Assembly (NCBI RefSeq): GCF_014646515.1
Contig: NZ_BMNK01000010.1
Coordinates: 205,156 to 269,155, forward strand
From: Nonomuraea glycinis
GTDB lineage: Bacteria > Actinomycetota > Actinomycetes > Streptosporangiales > Streptosporangiaceae
Reading direction: 5' to 3'
Length of the DNA: 64,000 bases
Shown: in pieces, positions 51,147-60,204 of the stretch
Layout: the number at the start of each line of letters is the position of its first letter
Position numbering within the stretch: position 1 is the stretch's first letter
The notes under the pieces: model-generated
The model's database searches: none
What the model saw: the letters and a program-made list of their open reading frames with translations, nothing else
What the model was told of the DNA's origin: nothing
Program-made: the position numbers and the translations under genes

Positions 51147-51803
51147 ATGTGGCAGCCTCCGAGCGACATCGTGCTCATCTCCGACCCCCGGGTGGCGGCG
51201 ATCCCGGTGCGGGAGAACCACGACCCGCTGGCCGACGTGCGCGGGCGGCTGCGGGTGGACGAGCGGCTGGCCGACCCGGCGGGGGCGTACGCGCATCTGC
51301 GGTCGGGCCTGCTGGCGCGGCTGGAGCGGGCCGCGCGGCTGCTGCCCGACGGCTACGAGCTGCTGATCGTCGAGGGCTATCGGCCGATCGGCACGCAGCG
51401 CCGCTACTTCGAGGAGTACAGGGACCAGCTCCAGGCCACCTTCCCGGAAATGTCTCCCGACGAGGCACATGTCGCGGCAAGTCGGTATGTGTCCCCTGTG
51501 GAGGTGGCTCCGCACACCGCGGGCGCGGCCGTCGACCTGACCCTGTGCGCCCCCGACGGCACCGAGTACGACATGGGCACCCAGGTCAACGACAACCCGG
51601 AGGACAGCGACGGCGCCTGCTACACCGCCGCCCCGCACATCTCCGCCGACGCCCGCGCGCACCGCAAGATCCTCGCCGCCGCCCTGGAGCCGGCCGGCCT
51701 GGTCAACTACCCCACCGAGTGGTGGCACTGGTCCTACGGCGACCGCTATTGGGCCCTCGTCTCGGGCGAGCCCGCCGCCTGTTACGGACCAGTACCGATC
51801 TAG
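51147..51803 (+). CDS. vanX: D-alanyl-D-alanine dipeptidase, VanX family
   Basis: 218 residues, no signal peptide. Zinc dipeptidase that splits D-Ala-D-Ala. Metal ligands are in HTAGAAVDLTL (His and Asp) and EWWHWSYGDRYW (catalytic Glu and His); Arg in VEGYRPIGTQ binds substrate. There are no vanH or vanA genes nearby, so a role in wall turnover is more likely than vancomycin resistance. It lies 12 bases after the ROK gene, in the same direction. Confidence 0.9.
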   Translation: MWQPPSDIVLISDPRVAAIPVRENHDPLADVRGRLRVDERLADPAGAYAHLRSGLLARLERAARLLPDGYELLIVEGYRPIGTQRRYFEEYRDQLQATFPEMSPDEAHVAASRYVSPVEVAPHTAGAAVDLTLCAPDGTEYDMGTQVNDNPEDSDGACYTAAPHISADARAHRKILAAALEPAGLVNYPTEWWHWSYGDRYWALVSGEPAACYGPVPI

Positions 51804-51872
51804 CGGTTCCCGAGGGCGGCCAAGGGGCACAAAAGGTACGGAGGCTCCTGGACTCACTCGCGAGGTGTGGGC

Positions 51873-52958
51873 ATGGTTCCGTTGATCGGGGTCGAAGAGG
51901 AGTACCTCATCGTCGATCCACGCACCCGCCACGTCGCCCCCCGGGCCGCCGAGGTGCTGGCCGCCGCGACGGACGTGCTGGACGTGGCGCACGAGATCAC
52001 CCGTTTCCAGGTGGAGGCCAGGACAGCGCCGTCCGCTGACCTCGCCGAGCTCGGGACCCAGTTACGCGCCGCGCGCAAGGAGGTGGCGGCCGCGGCCCGC
52101 TCGTGCGGGCTCGCCGTCGTCGCCAGCGGCATCCCCGTGCTCGGCAACGTCATCCCGCCGCCGCTCAGCGACGACATCCGCTACGAGCAGGGCCGCGTGC
52201 TCTACCGGGCGCTGCAGGACGAGATCAGCATCTGCGCCCTGCACGTGCACGTGGACGTGCCCGACGAGGAGGCCGCCGTCTACGTGGGCAACCACCTGCG
52301 CCCGTGGCTGCCCACGCTGATCGCGCTGGCCGCGAACTCGCCGTTCTTCGTCGGCCGCGACACCGGCTACGCCTCCTGGCGGGTGATCAGCTGGGGCCGC
52401 TGGCCCGTCTCCGGCGCGCCGCCGTACTTCCCGACCTTCGCCGACTACGAGCTGGCGCTGCGCGCCCTGGCGGAGTCCGGCGCGCTGATGGACCCCAAAA
52501 CGGTCTTCTGGGACACCCGCCCGTCGCCCAAGCTGCCCACCGTCGAGGTGCGGGTGGCCGACGTGCCGCTCGACGTGAACGACAGCCTCACCATCGTCGG
52601 GCTGGTCCGCGGCCTGATCGTCACGGCTCTGGCCGACGTGGCGCGCGGCGACCGGGGGCTGCCCTTCCCGTCGGAGGTGCTGCGCGCAGCCTACTGGCGC
52701 GCCGCCCGCGACGGGCTGACGGGCGACAGCCTGGACGTACGGCACGGCGCGCTGGTCCCCGCCCCCGTGCTGGCCCACCGCCTGCTGGCGCATGTACGGC
52801 CGGCCCTGGAGCAGTCCGGTGACCTGACGTTCGTCGAGGAAGGGCTGGACCGGCTGCTCCGGCAGGGGTCGGGCGCCGCCCGGCAGCGCCGGGTCCTGGC
52901 CGGCTCGGGCCACCTGGCGGCGGTGGTCGACGACCTCATCGAGGCCACCGTCGCCTGA
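51873..52958 (+). CDS. ybdK: YbdK-type carboxylate-amine ligase (glutamate-cysteine ligase family 2)
   Basis: 361 residues. ATP-dependent ligase of the GCS2 family, which joins the gamma-carboxyl of glutamate to an amine. Conserved PLIGVEEEYLIVD (acidic metal ligands), RFQVEARTAPS, CALHVHVDVPD and LPTVEVRVADVP. The start is the ATG at 51873, with GAGG 8 bases upstream. Next to a gamma-glutamyltransferase, but separated from it by a repeat and opposite in direction. The true substrate is unknown. Confidence 0.88.
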   Translation: MVPLIGVEEEYLIVDPRTRHVAPRAAEVLAAATDVLDVAHEITRFQVEARTAPSADLAELGTQLRAARKEVAAAARSCGLAVVASGIPVLGNVIPPPLSDDIRYEQGRVLYRALQDEISICALHVHVDVPDEEAAVYVGNHLRPWLPTLIALAANSPFFVGRDTGYASWRVISWGRWPVSGAPPYFPTFADYELALRALAESGALMDPKTVFWDTRPSPKLPTVEVRVADVPLDVNDSLTIVGLVRGLIVTALADVARGDRGLPFPSEVLRAAYWRAARDGLTGDSLDVRHGALVPAPVLAHRLLAHVRPALEQSGDLTFVEEGLDRLLRQGSGAARQRRVLAGSGHLAAVVDDLIEATVA

Positions 52959-52967
52959 CCCGTGAGG

Positions 52968-53070
52968 TGGACGTCCAGCCAGCTGTGTCAGCCGTCGCCT
53001 GGCGTGGACGTACAGCCGGGTGTGTCGGCCGTCGTCTGGCGTGGACGTACAGCCGGGTATGTCGGCCGTC
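52968..53070. repeat. 37-bp tandem repeat between converging ybdK and ggt
   Basis: Three copies starting at 52968, 53005 and 53042, built around TGGACGTACAGCCGGGTGTG and TCGGCCGTC. The 37-base period is not a multiple of three, and the array starts 9 bases after the ybdK stop. Confidence 0.85.
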
Positions 53071-53087
53071 AGTGGCCTGACGGGGGG

Positions 53088-54899
53088 TCAGCGGCCCGCC
53101 GCGTAGCCCTGCGCGCCGCGCGGATTGGCGGCGGCCTTCAGGAAGTCGCCGTCCCGGGCGACCGCGCTGAGCCTGCCGAGCGTCCACGACCCCTGCGACT
53201 CCACCTCGTGCCCCCGCCGCCGCAACTCGGCCGGTACGGCCGGGTCCAGCCGGTCCTCCACCTGCACGACGCCCGGCAGGGAGCCGCGCGGGAAGAACGA
53301 GCTGGGGAAGTGCTCGGAGTGGAACATCGGCGCGTCGATGGCCTCCTGAAGGTTCACCCCGCCGTGCACCAGCGCCAGGAAGAAGTTCAGGCTCCACTGA
53401 TCCTGCTGGTCGCCGCCCGGCGTGCCGAACGCCAGCCACGGCCGGCCGTCACGCAGCGCGAACGAGGGCGACAGCGTGGTGCGCGGGCGCGTGCCCGGCC
53501 GCAGCGAGGCGGGCAGCCCCTCCTGCAGCCAGAACATCTGCGCCCTGGTGCCCAGGCAGAAGCCCAGCTCGGCGATGACGGGGGAGCTCTGCAACCAGCC
53601 GCCGCTGGGCGTGGCGGAGACCATGTTGCCGTGCCGGTCGACCACGTCCAGATGACAGGTGTCGCCGCGCACGCCGCCGTCCGCGGACACCACCTGCTCG
53701 CCGGGCACCGGCCTGCTCACCGTGGGCTCGCCGACGCCGGAGACACTGGTCGCCGCGCCCTCGGGGAACACCGGCAGGCGAGGCGAGCGCCCGCCCGGGG
53801 CGCCCGGCCGCAGCTCCAAGCTCGCGGCGTCCGTGATGAGCGCCCGCCGGGCGGCGTTGTAGGGCTCGCTCAGCAGGTCGTCCATCGGTACGTCCGCGTC
53901 GCCGTACCAGGCCTCGCGGTCGGCGAAGGCCAGCTTGGCGGCCTCGGTCACCGTATGCACGTAATCGGCGCCGAGCCAGCCCATGCCGTCCAGGTCGAAC
54001 CCGGACAGCAGCGCGAGCTGCTGCAGGAAGACCGGCCCCTGGCCCCACGGACCCGTCTTGCACACCGTGTACCCGTGATAGTCGAAGGTGGCCGGCTCCT
54101 CCACCGTCGCCGACCAGCGCGCCAGGTCGTCACCGGTGAGCAGCCCCCCGTGCTTGCGGCCCGAGCTGTCCAGCCAGGCGGTGCCGGCGCAGAAATCGGC
54201 CACGGCCTCGGCCACGAAGCCTTCGTACCAGGCGCGGCGGGCGGCTTCCAGCTGTCCCGTACGGGTGCTCGACGCGGCCTCCGCCTCGGCGATCACCCGC
54301 CGGTAGGTGGCGGCCAGCGCCGGGTTGGCCAGCTTGGCGCCCGGCGCCGGCACCTTGCCGTCCGGCAGCCAGATGGCCGCGGACGTGGTCCACTCGTCGG
54401 TGAAGAGCCGCTCGACCGACTCGATCGTGGCCGCGATCCGCTCCAGGACCGGCACGCCGTGCTCGGCGTAATGGATGGCCGGCGCCAGCACGTCGGCGAG
54501 CGACCAGGTGCCCCACCGCTCCAGCATGAGCATCCAGCCGCCGAACGCGCCGGGCACGGTCGCCGCGAGCGGCCCGGTGCCGGGCACCATGTCCAGCCCG
54601 AGCTCGGCGAAGCGCTCGATGGTCGCGGCGGCCGGGGCGACGCCCTGCCCGCACACGGTCGACACCCGCTGGTCGGCCTCGCTCCACAGCAGGATCGGCA
54701 CCTCGCCGGCGGGGCCGTTCAGATGCGGCTCGGCCACCTGCAACACGAATCCGGCGGCCACCGCCGCGTCGAAGGCGTTGCCGCCACGCTCCAGCACGCT
54801 CATGCCGGTGGCCGAGGCCAGCCAATGCGTGCTGGCCACCATGCCGAAGTCGCCCGACAGCTCGGGCCTGGTCGTGAACACATTCCGGGGGGAAGTCAT
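53088..54899 (-). CDS. ggt: Gamma-glutamyltransferase family protein
   Basis: 603 residues. Ntn-hydrolase that self-cleaves before a Thr and then removes gamma-glutamyl groups from glutathione-like compounds. The probable nucleophile is the Thr in GGVRGDTCHLDVVDRHGNMVSATPSGG; AFGTPGGDQQDQWSLNF and NAFDAAVAAGFVLQVAEPHLNG are also family features. No signal peptide is apparent (many relatives are secreted), and a linker before the Thr is Pro/Gly-rich. AGGAAGG lies 5 bases before the ATG. Confidence 0.9.
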   Translation of the reverse strand: MTSPRNVFTTRPELSGDFGMVASTHWLASATGMSVLERGGNAFDAAVAAGFVLQVAEPHLNGPAGEVPILLWSEADQRVSTVCGQGVAPAAATIERFAELGLDMVPGTGPLAATVPGAFGGWMLMLERWGTWSLADVLAPAIHYAEHGVPVLERIAATIESVERLFTDEWTTSAAIWLPDGKVPAPGAKLANPALAATYRRVIAEAEAASSTRTGQLEAARRAWYEGFVAEAVADFCAGTAWLDSSGRKHGGLLTGDDLARWSATVEEPATFDYHGYTVCKTGPWGQGPVFLQQLALLSGFDLDGMGWLGADYVHTVTEAAKLAFADREAWYGDADVPMDDLLSEPYNAARRALITDAASLELRPGAPGGRSPRLPVFPEGAATSVSGVGEPTVSRPVPGEQVVSADGGVRGDTCHLDVVDRHGNMVSATPSGGWLQSSPVIAELGFCLGTRAQMFWLQEGLPASLRPGTRPRTTLSPSFALRDGRPWLAFGTPGGDQQDQWSLNFFLALVHGGVNLQEAIDAPMFHSEHFPSSFFPRGSLPGVVQVEDRLDPAVPAELRRRGHEVESQGSWTLGRLSAVARDGDFLKAAANPRGAQGYAAGR

Positions 54900-54932
54900 G
54901 CAACCTTCCTATACCTTGCGAGAACACAGGTG

Positions 54933-54973
54933 CGGCAGCCCCCTCACGGCAGCCCCCTAACGGCAGCTCCCAA
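54933..54973. repeat. 14-bp repeat CGGCAGCCCCCTCA upstream of ggt
   Basis: Three units (54933-54946, 54947-54960, 54961-54973) in the 366-base gap 54900-55265. A small hairpin CCGGGC/GCCCGG follows at about 54989-55008. The remainder of the gap is filled by the 39-bp array. Confidence 0.7.
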
Positions 54974-55028
54974 CCAAGAAACTCGCACCGGGCTTCCTTC
55001 GGCCCGGCACCTGTGAGGGGTATGCGCC

Positions 55029-55262
55029 AGGCCTTGTCAGCTCCGGTACGTTCGAGGGGCTCGCGCCGGGCTTTGCCAGCTCCAGCATGTTCGAGGTGAT
55101 CGTGCTGGGCTTTGCTCGCTCCGGCACGTTCGAGGGGCTTGCGCCGGGTTTTGCCAGCTCCAGCATGTTCGAGGTGATCGTGCTGGGCTTTGCTCGCTCC
55201 GGCGCATTCGAGAGGCTTGCGCCGGGCCTCGCTAGCCCCGGCACGTTCAAGAGGCTTGGCGG
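55029..55262. repeat. 39-bp tandem repeat with alternating unit types, downstream of lhr
   Basis: Six units of 39 bp (last five at 55068, 55107, 55146, 55185 and 55224). Two unit types alternate: units 2 and 4 are nearly identical, and units 3 and 5 are nearly identical, giving a 78-bp higher-order repeat. All six frames stay partly open because 39 is a multiple of three; the minus frame 54957-55250 would give 13-residue repeats (LAKPGASPSNVPE / RAKPSTITSNMLE), but no ribosome binding site or family supports it as a gene. Confidence 0.85.
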
Positions 55263-55265
55263 TCG

Positions 55266-58200
55266 TCAGGCGCGCAGTCGCAGGCCGCGGGGTGTCGGAT
55301 GGAAGCCGGCCGCCTCCAGCGCCGCCGCCAGCGGCGAGTCCACGATCGAGCCCCCGTCGGCCCGCTCGACCGTCAGCTTGCCCAGGGCCCCATCGCGAAC
55401 CGCCAGCGCCAGCGCGTCCACGGCGGGCTGCAACCGGTCGCCGTCGGCGAACGACAGCAGCGTCTTGCCACCGCGCTCCACATAGAGCACCAGGTAGCCG
55501 TCGACCAGCACGACCAGCGACCCCGCCTTCCGGCCGGGCTTGTGCCCGACCTCGCCCGGGTGCTGCGGCCACGGCAGCGCGGCCCCGTACGGGTTGGCGG
55601 GGTCGGCGGCGGCCAGCACCACCGCCCTGAGCACGGTGTCCCGCCGACCGGCCGGCGCGAACGCCGCATCCGTGGGCGTCCCTGCGAAGGCGCCCGAGCC
55701 GAAGGAAGGTGTCGTACCGAATGAGTCTGTGTCGGAGGGTGCTGGGTCGGATGGGTCTGTGTCGGAAGGTGTCGGACTGAACGGGGCTGTAGCGGAGGGC
55801 GGTGCCCCGAAGGGGGTGCTCTCCAGGCGCATTCCTCCCGTCGGTGCGACGCTGGGGGCCATCGCGCGCATCCGGTCGACCGCCCCGGGCAGGGCGAACT
55901 GGGCCCCGCCGAGACCCTCGACGAAGTAGCCGCGGCGGCATCGCCCACTCTCCTCGTAGGCCCGCAGCACCTGGTAGACAGGCGTGAACCCGCCCGGCAG
56001 CCGCTCGGCCGTCACCGCCCCCCGCGTCACCACCCCGTGCCGCTCCAGCAGCACCTCGGCCTGAGCGTTGGCGCGCTGGGTGACGTCCCCAGCGGGCTCG
56101 GGCAGCAGCCACCATCGTCCGCCCACCGTCGGTGGCCCGCTCCTGCTCGGCAGCACCGCCCGCCGCCGCTTCGTCGCCGGCCGGTGCGCCGGCCGCCCGG
56201 AGCCGAGGGTGGCGCGCAGCGGCGCCAGCGTGTCGCCGGACACCCTCCCGGCCCACACAAGATCCCACAGCGCGGTGGCCAGCGCCTGGTCGTCCAGCAG
56301 GCCGAGCCTGTCGGACAACCCGCGGAAGAACAGCGCCCCACCGCCGCCGAGCGCCTCCAGCACCTGGTCGTGCACCGGCGTCATGGTGATCTCGGCCGGC
56401 TCCGCGAGCAGCAGGGGCGCGGTGTCGGCGAAGTAGAGCGACACCCACCCGTCGCTGCCGGGCAACGACCCCTGCCCCGCCCACATCACCTCACCGGAGG
56501 AGGTCAGCTCATCGAGCAGGGCCGGATGGTAGCCGGGCACTCGCGACGGCAGCACCAGCGTCTCCAACGCGGAGGCGGGCACCGCCGCCCCCTGGAGCAG
56601 CTCGACGGCCCGCACCAGCCCGTCCATCGCCCGCGCGGCGTACGCACCCCCACCGACAGCCGCCCCTCGCGCGCCCCCGCCCCCCAGGCTCCCGCCCCCC
56701 GGACCTCCGCTCGCCAGGCTCCCGCCCCCCGGGCCCCCGCTCCCCGGACCTCCACTCGCCATGCCTCCGCTCGCCATGCCTCCGCCTCCCGGGCCTACGG
56801 CGGACCCGGTGATGCCATGCCAGGCGGGCAGGAACAGCGCCAGCGTCTCCGCCGCCACAGGCTCGACTTCCTTGCGCAGCCTGGCCAGCGACCTGCGGCG
56901 CAGCATCCGCAGCACGCCCGCGTCGCACCACTCCTCGCCCCGCGCCCCAGGCCGGAACTCGCCGTTGACCACCCGCCCCGTGGCCGCCAGCCTGCGCAGC
57001 GTGTCACCGACCACCGCCACGCCCAGACCGAACCTGGCCGCCGCCGTGCTCGCCTGGAACGGCCCCCGTGTCCGGGCATGCCGTGCCACCAGGTCCGCCA
57101 GCGGGTCGGCGACCGGCTCAAGGAAGACATGCGGGATCCCGACCGGCAGCGGCACCCCCAGCGCGTCCCGCATCCGGGCCGAGTCCTCGATCGCGGCCCA
57201 CTGCGTCTCGCCCGCGAGCCGTACCCTGATCACCCGGCGCGCCCGCTCCAACTCCTCGAGCCAGGCCGGATCCCCGCCTCGCACGCTCACGTCGGGCGCC
57301 AGCAGCGGCCCGTGCGAGCGCAGCAGGTCGGACAGGTCCTCCAGATCCCGCAGCGGCCGGTCGAGCCTGGCCAGCTCGCGCTCGGTGTCGGCGATCACGT
57401 CGGGGTCGAGCAGTTCGCGCAGATCGGCCTGGCCCAGCAGCTCGGCGAGCAGCGTCGTGTCCAGGGCGAGCGCCTGCGCCCGCCGCTCGGCCAGCGGCGC
57501 GTCGCCTTCGTACATGAACGCGCCGACGTAGTGGAACAGCAGGGACGCCGCGAACGGCGACGCCTGCGAGGTCTCCACCTCCACCAGCCGCACCCGCCGC
57601 GCGGCCAGGTCGCGCATCAGTCGCACCAGTCCCGGCACGTCGAAGACGTCCTGCAAGCACTCCCGCATCGTCTCCAGCACGATCGGGAACGACCCGTACT
57701 GGGAGGCCACCCCGAGCAGGTGCGCCGCCCGCTGACGCTGCTGCCACAGCGGGCTCCGCCGGCCCGGCGTGCGGCGCGGCAGCAGCAGCGCCCGCCCCGC
57801 GCACTCCCTGAACCGGGAGGCGAACAGCGCGGAACCGCCCAGCTCCTCGGTGACGATCGCCTCGATCTCGTCGGCGTCGAATGCCGCCACATCGGTGGGC
57901 GGCTCGGCCAGCGTGTCCGGGATGCGCAGCACGATGCCGTCGTCGGAGTGGACGGCCTGCACGTCCAGGCCGTAGCGCTCGCGCAGCCGCCGGTTGATCG
58001 CCAGTGCCCAGGGCGCGTGCACCCGCGCGCCGTAGGGGGAGTGAATGACGACCCGCCAGTCGCCCAGTTCGTCATGGAAACGCTCCACCAGCAGGGTCCG
58101 GTCGTCCGGCACGTAGCCGGTCGCCTCGCGCTGCTCGCGCAGGTAGGACACCAGGTTGTCGGCGGCGTAGGTGTCCAGCCCGGCCTCGCGCAGCCGCTCG

Positions 58201-60122
58201 GTGGACTCCTGCTTGGCCTGCTCGCGCAGGAAGGCGCCGATGGCCGCGCCCAGCTCGGCGGGCCGACCGGCCGTGTCACCGTGCCAGAACGGCAGTTTGC
58301 CCGGCTGACCCGGCGCGGGGGAGACCAGCACCCGGTCGGCCGTGATGTCCTCGATCCGCCACGACGTCGCGCCCAGCACGAACACGTCGCCGACGCGGGA
58401 CTCGTACACCATCTCCTCGTCGAGCTCGCCGACCCGGGAGGCCTTCTCACCGACCAGGAACACCCCGAACAGCCCGCGGTCGGGGATCGTGCCACCGTTG
58501 GTCACCGCCAGCCGCTGGGCGCCCGGCCGCCCCTGCAGGGTGCCCGTCACCCGGTCCCACACCACGCGCGGCCGCAGCTCGGCGAACTCCTCGCTCGGAT
58601 AGCGGCCGGCCAGCATGTCGAGCGTCGCCTCCAGCGCGCTCCTGGGCAGCGTGGCGTAGGGGGCGGCGCGCTTGACCACGGCCTCCAGCTCGTCGACCGT
58701 CCACTCCTCCAGCGCGGTCATCGCCACGATCTGCTGGGCCAGCACGTCGAGCGGGTTACGCGGATAGCGCAGCTCCTCGATCAGGCCGCTCTTCATCCGC
58801 TCGGCCACCACGGCCGTCTGCACCAGGTCGCCCCGGTATTTAGGAAAGATCACGCCCTTGGACACCGCGCCCACCTGGTGGCCCGCCCGGCCGATGCGCT
58901 GCAGCCCGCTCGCCACGCTCGGCGGCGCCTCCACACAGGCGACCAGATCCACCGCGCCCATGTCGATGCCCAGCTCCAAGCTGGACGTGGCGACCACGGC
59001 CGGCAGCCGGCCCGACTTGAGCGCCTCCTCGATCTGCGCCCGCTCCTGCTTGGACACCGAGCCGTGATGGGCGCGCACGATCTCCGTCAGCACGCCCTTG
59101 CTCGCCCCCGCCTGCGCCATCACCTGCGCGGGCATGCCGGACGCGCCGTCGCCCGGCGTCTCCCAGAGCGACAGGTCCACCGCCTCGGTGCCCTGCCGGC
59201 GGTCGTAGGCCAGCTCGTTGAGTCTCGTGCAGAGCCGCTCGGCCAGCCGTCGCGAATTGGCGAACACGATCGTCGAGCTGTGCGCCTCGATCAGGTCGAA
59301 CAGCCGCTCCTCCACATGCGGCCAGATCGACCGGCTGGTCGGCTCGGGCGCGAAGTCGTCGGCGCCTGCCTCCCTCGGCCTGGCCTCCATCTCGGTCATG
59401 TCCTCGACCGGGACGACCACCTCGACCTCGATGCGTTTGTCCGACGGCGGCTGCACCACCGCCGCTGGGCGGGCGCCGCCGAGGAAGGTGGCCACCTCGC
59501 TGACCGGCCGCACGGTCGCCGACAGCCCGATGCGCTGCGCGGGCCGCTCCAGCAGGGCGTCCAGCCGCTCCAGGGTGAGAGCCAGATGGGCGCCGCGCTT
59601 GGTCGCCGCCACCGCGTGCACCTCGTCCACGATCACCGTCCGCACCCCGCGCAGCGCGTCCCGCGCCTTGCTGGTGAGCAGCAGGAACAGCGACTCCGGG
59701 GTCGTGATGAGGATGTCGGCGGGCCGGGCGGCGAACCGCCGGCGATCCTGGGCGGGCGTGTCACCGGACCGGATCGCCACCGAGATCTCCGGCACGGGCA
59801 GTCCCAGCCGCCGCGCCGTCTGCTTGAGCCCGGCCAGCGGCGCGCGCAGGTTGCGCTCCACGTCCACGGCCAGCGCCTTCAGCGGCGAGACGTAGACCAC
59901 CTTGGTGCCCGGCTCCTCGGCGGGCTCGGCGGCCAGCCTGTCCAGCGACCACAGGAACGCCGCCAACGTCTTGCCCGAACCCGTCGGAGCCACCACCAGG
60001 GTGCTGTCACCGCGCGCGATGGACTCCCACGCGCCCTCCTGCGCGGCGGTCGGCGCGGCGAAGGCTCCGGCGAACCATTGCCTGGTCACCTGGCTGAAGT
60101 GGTCGAGCGAGCTCACCCGCAC
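55266..60122 (-). CDS. lhr: Lhr-type ATP-dependent DNA helicase
   Basis: 1618 residues. Large superfamily-2 helicase involved in DNA repair. Near the N-terminus are AAPTAAQEGAWESIARGDSTLVVAPTGSGKT-type motifs (Walker A PTGSGKT), then VDEVHAV (DEVH box), ITTPESLF, GLSATVRPVSEV and, in domain 2, QRIGRAGHQVG. The Lhr-specific winged-helix and C-terminal regions follow. The start is taken as GTG at 60122 (GAGG 6 bases upstream); the frame is open to 60344, but that overlaps the divergent gene. Two low-complexity inserts lengthen the C-terminal half compared with the usual 1500 or so residues. Confidence 0.94.
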   Translation of the reverse strand: MRVSSLDHFSQVTRQWFAGAFAAPTAAQEGAWESIARGDSTLVVAPTGSGKTLAAFLWSLDRLAAEPAEEPGTKVVYVSPLKALAVDVERNLRAPLAGLKQTARRLGLPVPEISVAIRSGDTPAQDRRRFAARPADILITTPESLFLLLTSKARDALRGVRTVIVDEVHAVAATKRGAHLALTLERLDALLERPAQRIGLSATVRPVSEVATFLGGARPAAVVQPPSDKRIEVEVVVPVEDMTEMEARPREAGADDFAPEPTSRSIWPHVEERLFDLIEAHSSTIVFANSRRLAERLCTRLNELAYDRRQGTEAVDLSLWETPGDGASGMPAQVMAQAGASKGVLTEIVRAHHGSVSKQERAQIEEALKSGRLPAVVATSSLELGIDMGAVDLVACVEAPPSVASGLQRIGRAGHQVGAVSKGVIFPKYRGDLVQTAVVAERMKSGLIEELRYPRNPLDVLAQQIVAMTALEEWTVDELEAVVKRAAPYATLPRSALEATLDMLAGRYPSEEFAELRPRVVWDRVTGTLQGRPGAQRLAVTNGGTIPDRGLFGVFLVGEKASRVGELDEEMVYESRVGDVFVLGATSWRIEDITADRVLVSPAPGQPGKLPFWHGDTAGRPAELGAAIGAFLREQAKQESTERLREAGLDTYAADNLVSYLREQREATGYVPDDRTLLVERFHDELGDWRVVIHSPYGARVHAPWALAINRRLRERYGLDVQAVHSDDGIVLRIPDTLAEPPTDVAAFDADEIEAIVTEELGGSALFASRFRECAGRALLLPRRTPGRRSPLWQQRQRAAHLLGVASQYGSFPIVLETMRECLQDVFDVPGLVRLMRDLAARRVRLVEVETSQASPFAASLLFHYVGAFMYEGDAPLAERRAQALALDTTLLAELLGQADLRELLDPDVIADTERELARLDRPLRDLEDLSDLLRSHGPLLAPDVSVRGGDPAWLEELERARRVIRVRLAGETQWAAIEDSARMRDALGVPLPVGIPHVFLEPVADPLADLVARHARTRGPFQASTAAARFGLGVAVVGDTLRRLAATGRVVNGEFRPGARGEEWCDAGVLRMLRRRSLARLRKEVEPVAAETLALFLPAWHGITGSAVGPGGGGMASGGMASGGPGSGGPGGGSLASGGPGGGSLGGGGARGAAVGGGAYAARAMDGLVRAVELLQGAAVPASALETLVLPSRVPGYHPALLDELTSSGEVMWAGQGSLPGSDGWVSLYFADTAPLLLAEPAEITMTPVHDQVLEALGGGGALFFRGLSDRLGLLDDQALATALWDLVWAGRVSGDTLAPLRATLGSGRPAHRPATKRRRAVLPSRSGPPTVGGRWWLLPEPAGDVTQRANAQAEVLLERHGVVTRGAVTAERLPGGFTPVYQVLRAYEESGRCRRGYFVEGLGGAQFALPGAVDRMRAMAPSVAPTGGMRLESTPFGAPPSATAPFSPTPSDTDPSDPAPSDTDSFGTTPSFGSGAFAGTPTDAAFAPAGRRDTVLRAVVLAAADPANPYGAALPWPQHPGEVGHKPGRKAGSLVVLVDGYLVLYVERGGKTLLSFADGDRLQPAVDALALAVRDGALGKLTVERADGGSIVDSPLAAALEAAGFHPTPRGLRLRA
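55721..55830 (-). repeat. 30-bp repeats in lhr (Ser/Pro/Asp-Thr linker)
   Basis: Units such as GTGTCGGAGGGTGCTGGG..TCT, three to four copies of about 30 bp, encode FSPTPSDTDPSDPAPSDTDS-like sequence close to the C-terminus of Lhr. Confidence 0.7.
56640..56790 (-). repeat. Gly/Ser/Ala-rich 12-15-bp repeats in lhr
   Basis: Copies of CCCGCCCCCCGG and CTCGCCATGCCTCCG encode GGMASGGMASGGPGSGG-like sequence. Probably a flexible linker between two domains of Lhr. Confidence 0.7.
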
Positions 60123-60204
60123 ATACTGCCTCGCCGCACCGACAGAAAACGCATTGGCACGAGCCCGGGAGATTGAGCGGCGGCATGGCGGACATAGACC
60201 GACC

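Noticed and set aside
51147..51803. Vancomycin resistance cluster, because of VanX
   Set aside because: No vanH, vanA or vanRS-type genes are adjacent; a stand-alone dipeptidase fits wall turnover better.
54957..55250. Minus-strand frame with 13-residue repeats, possible repeat protein
   Set aside because: The 39-bp DNA repeat keeps several frames open on both strands; there is no ribosome binding site and no recognisable fold, so it is kept as a DNA repeat only.
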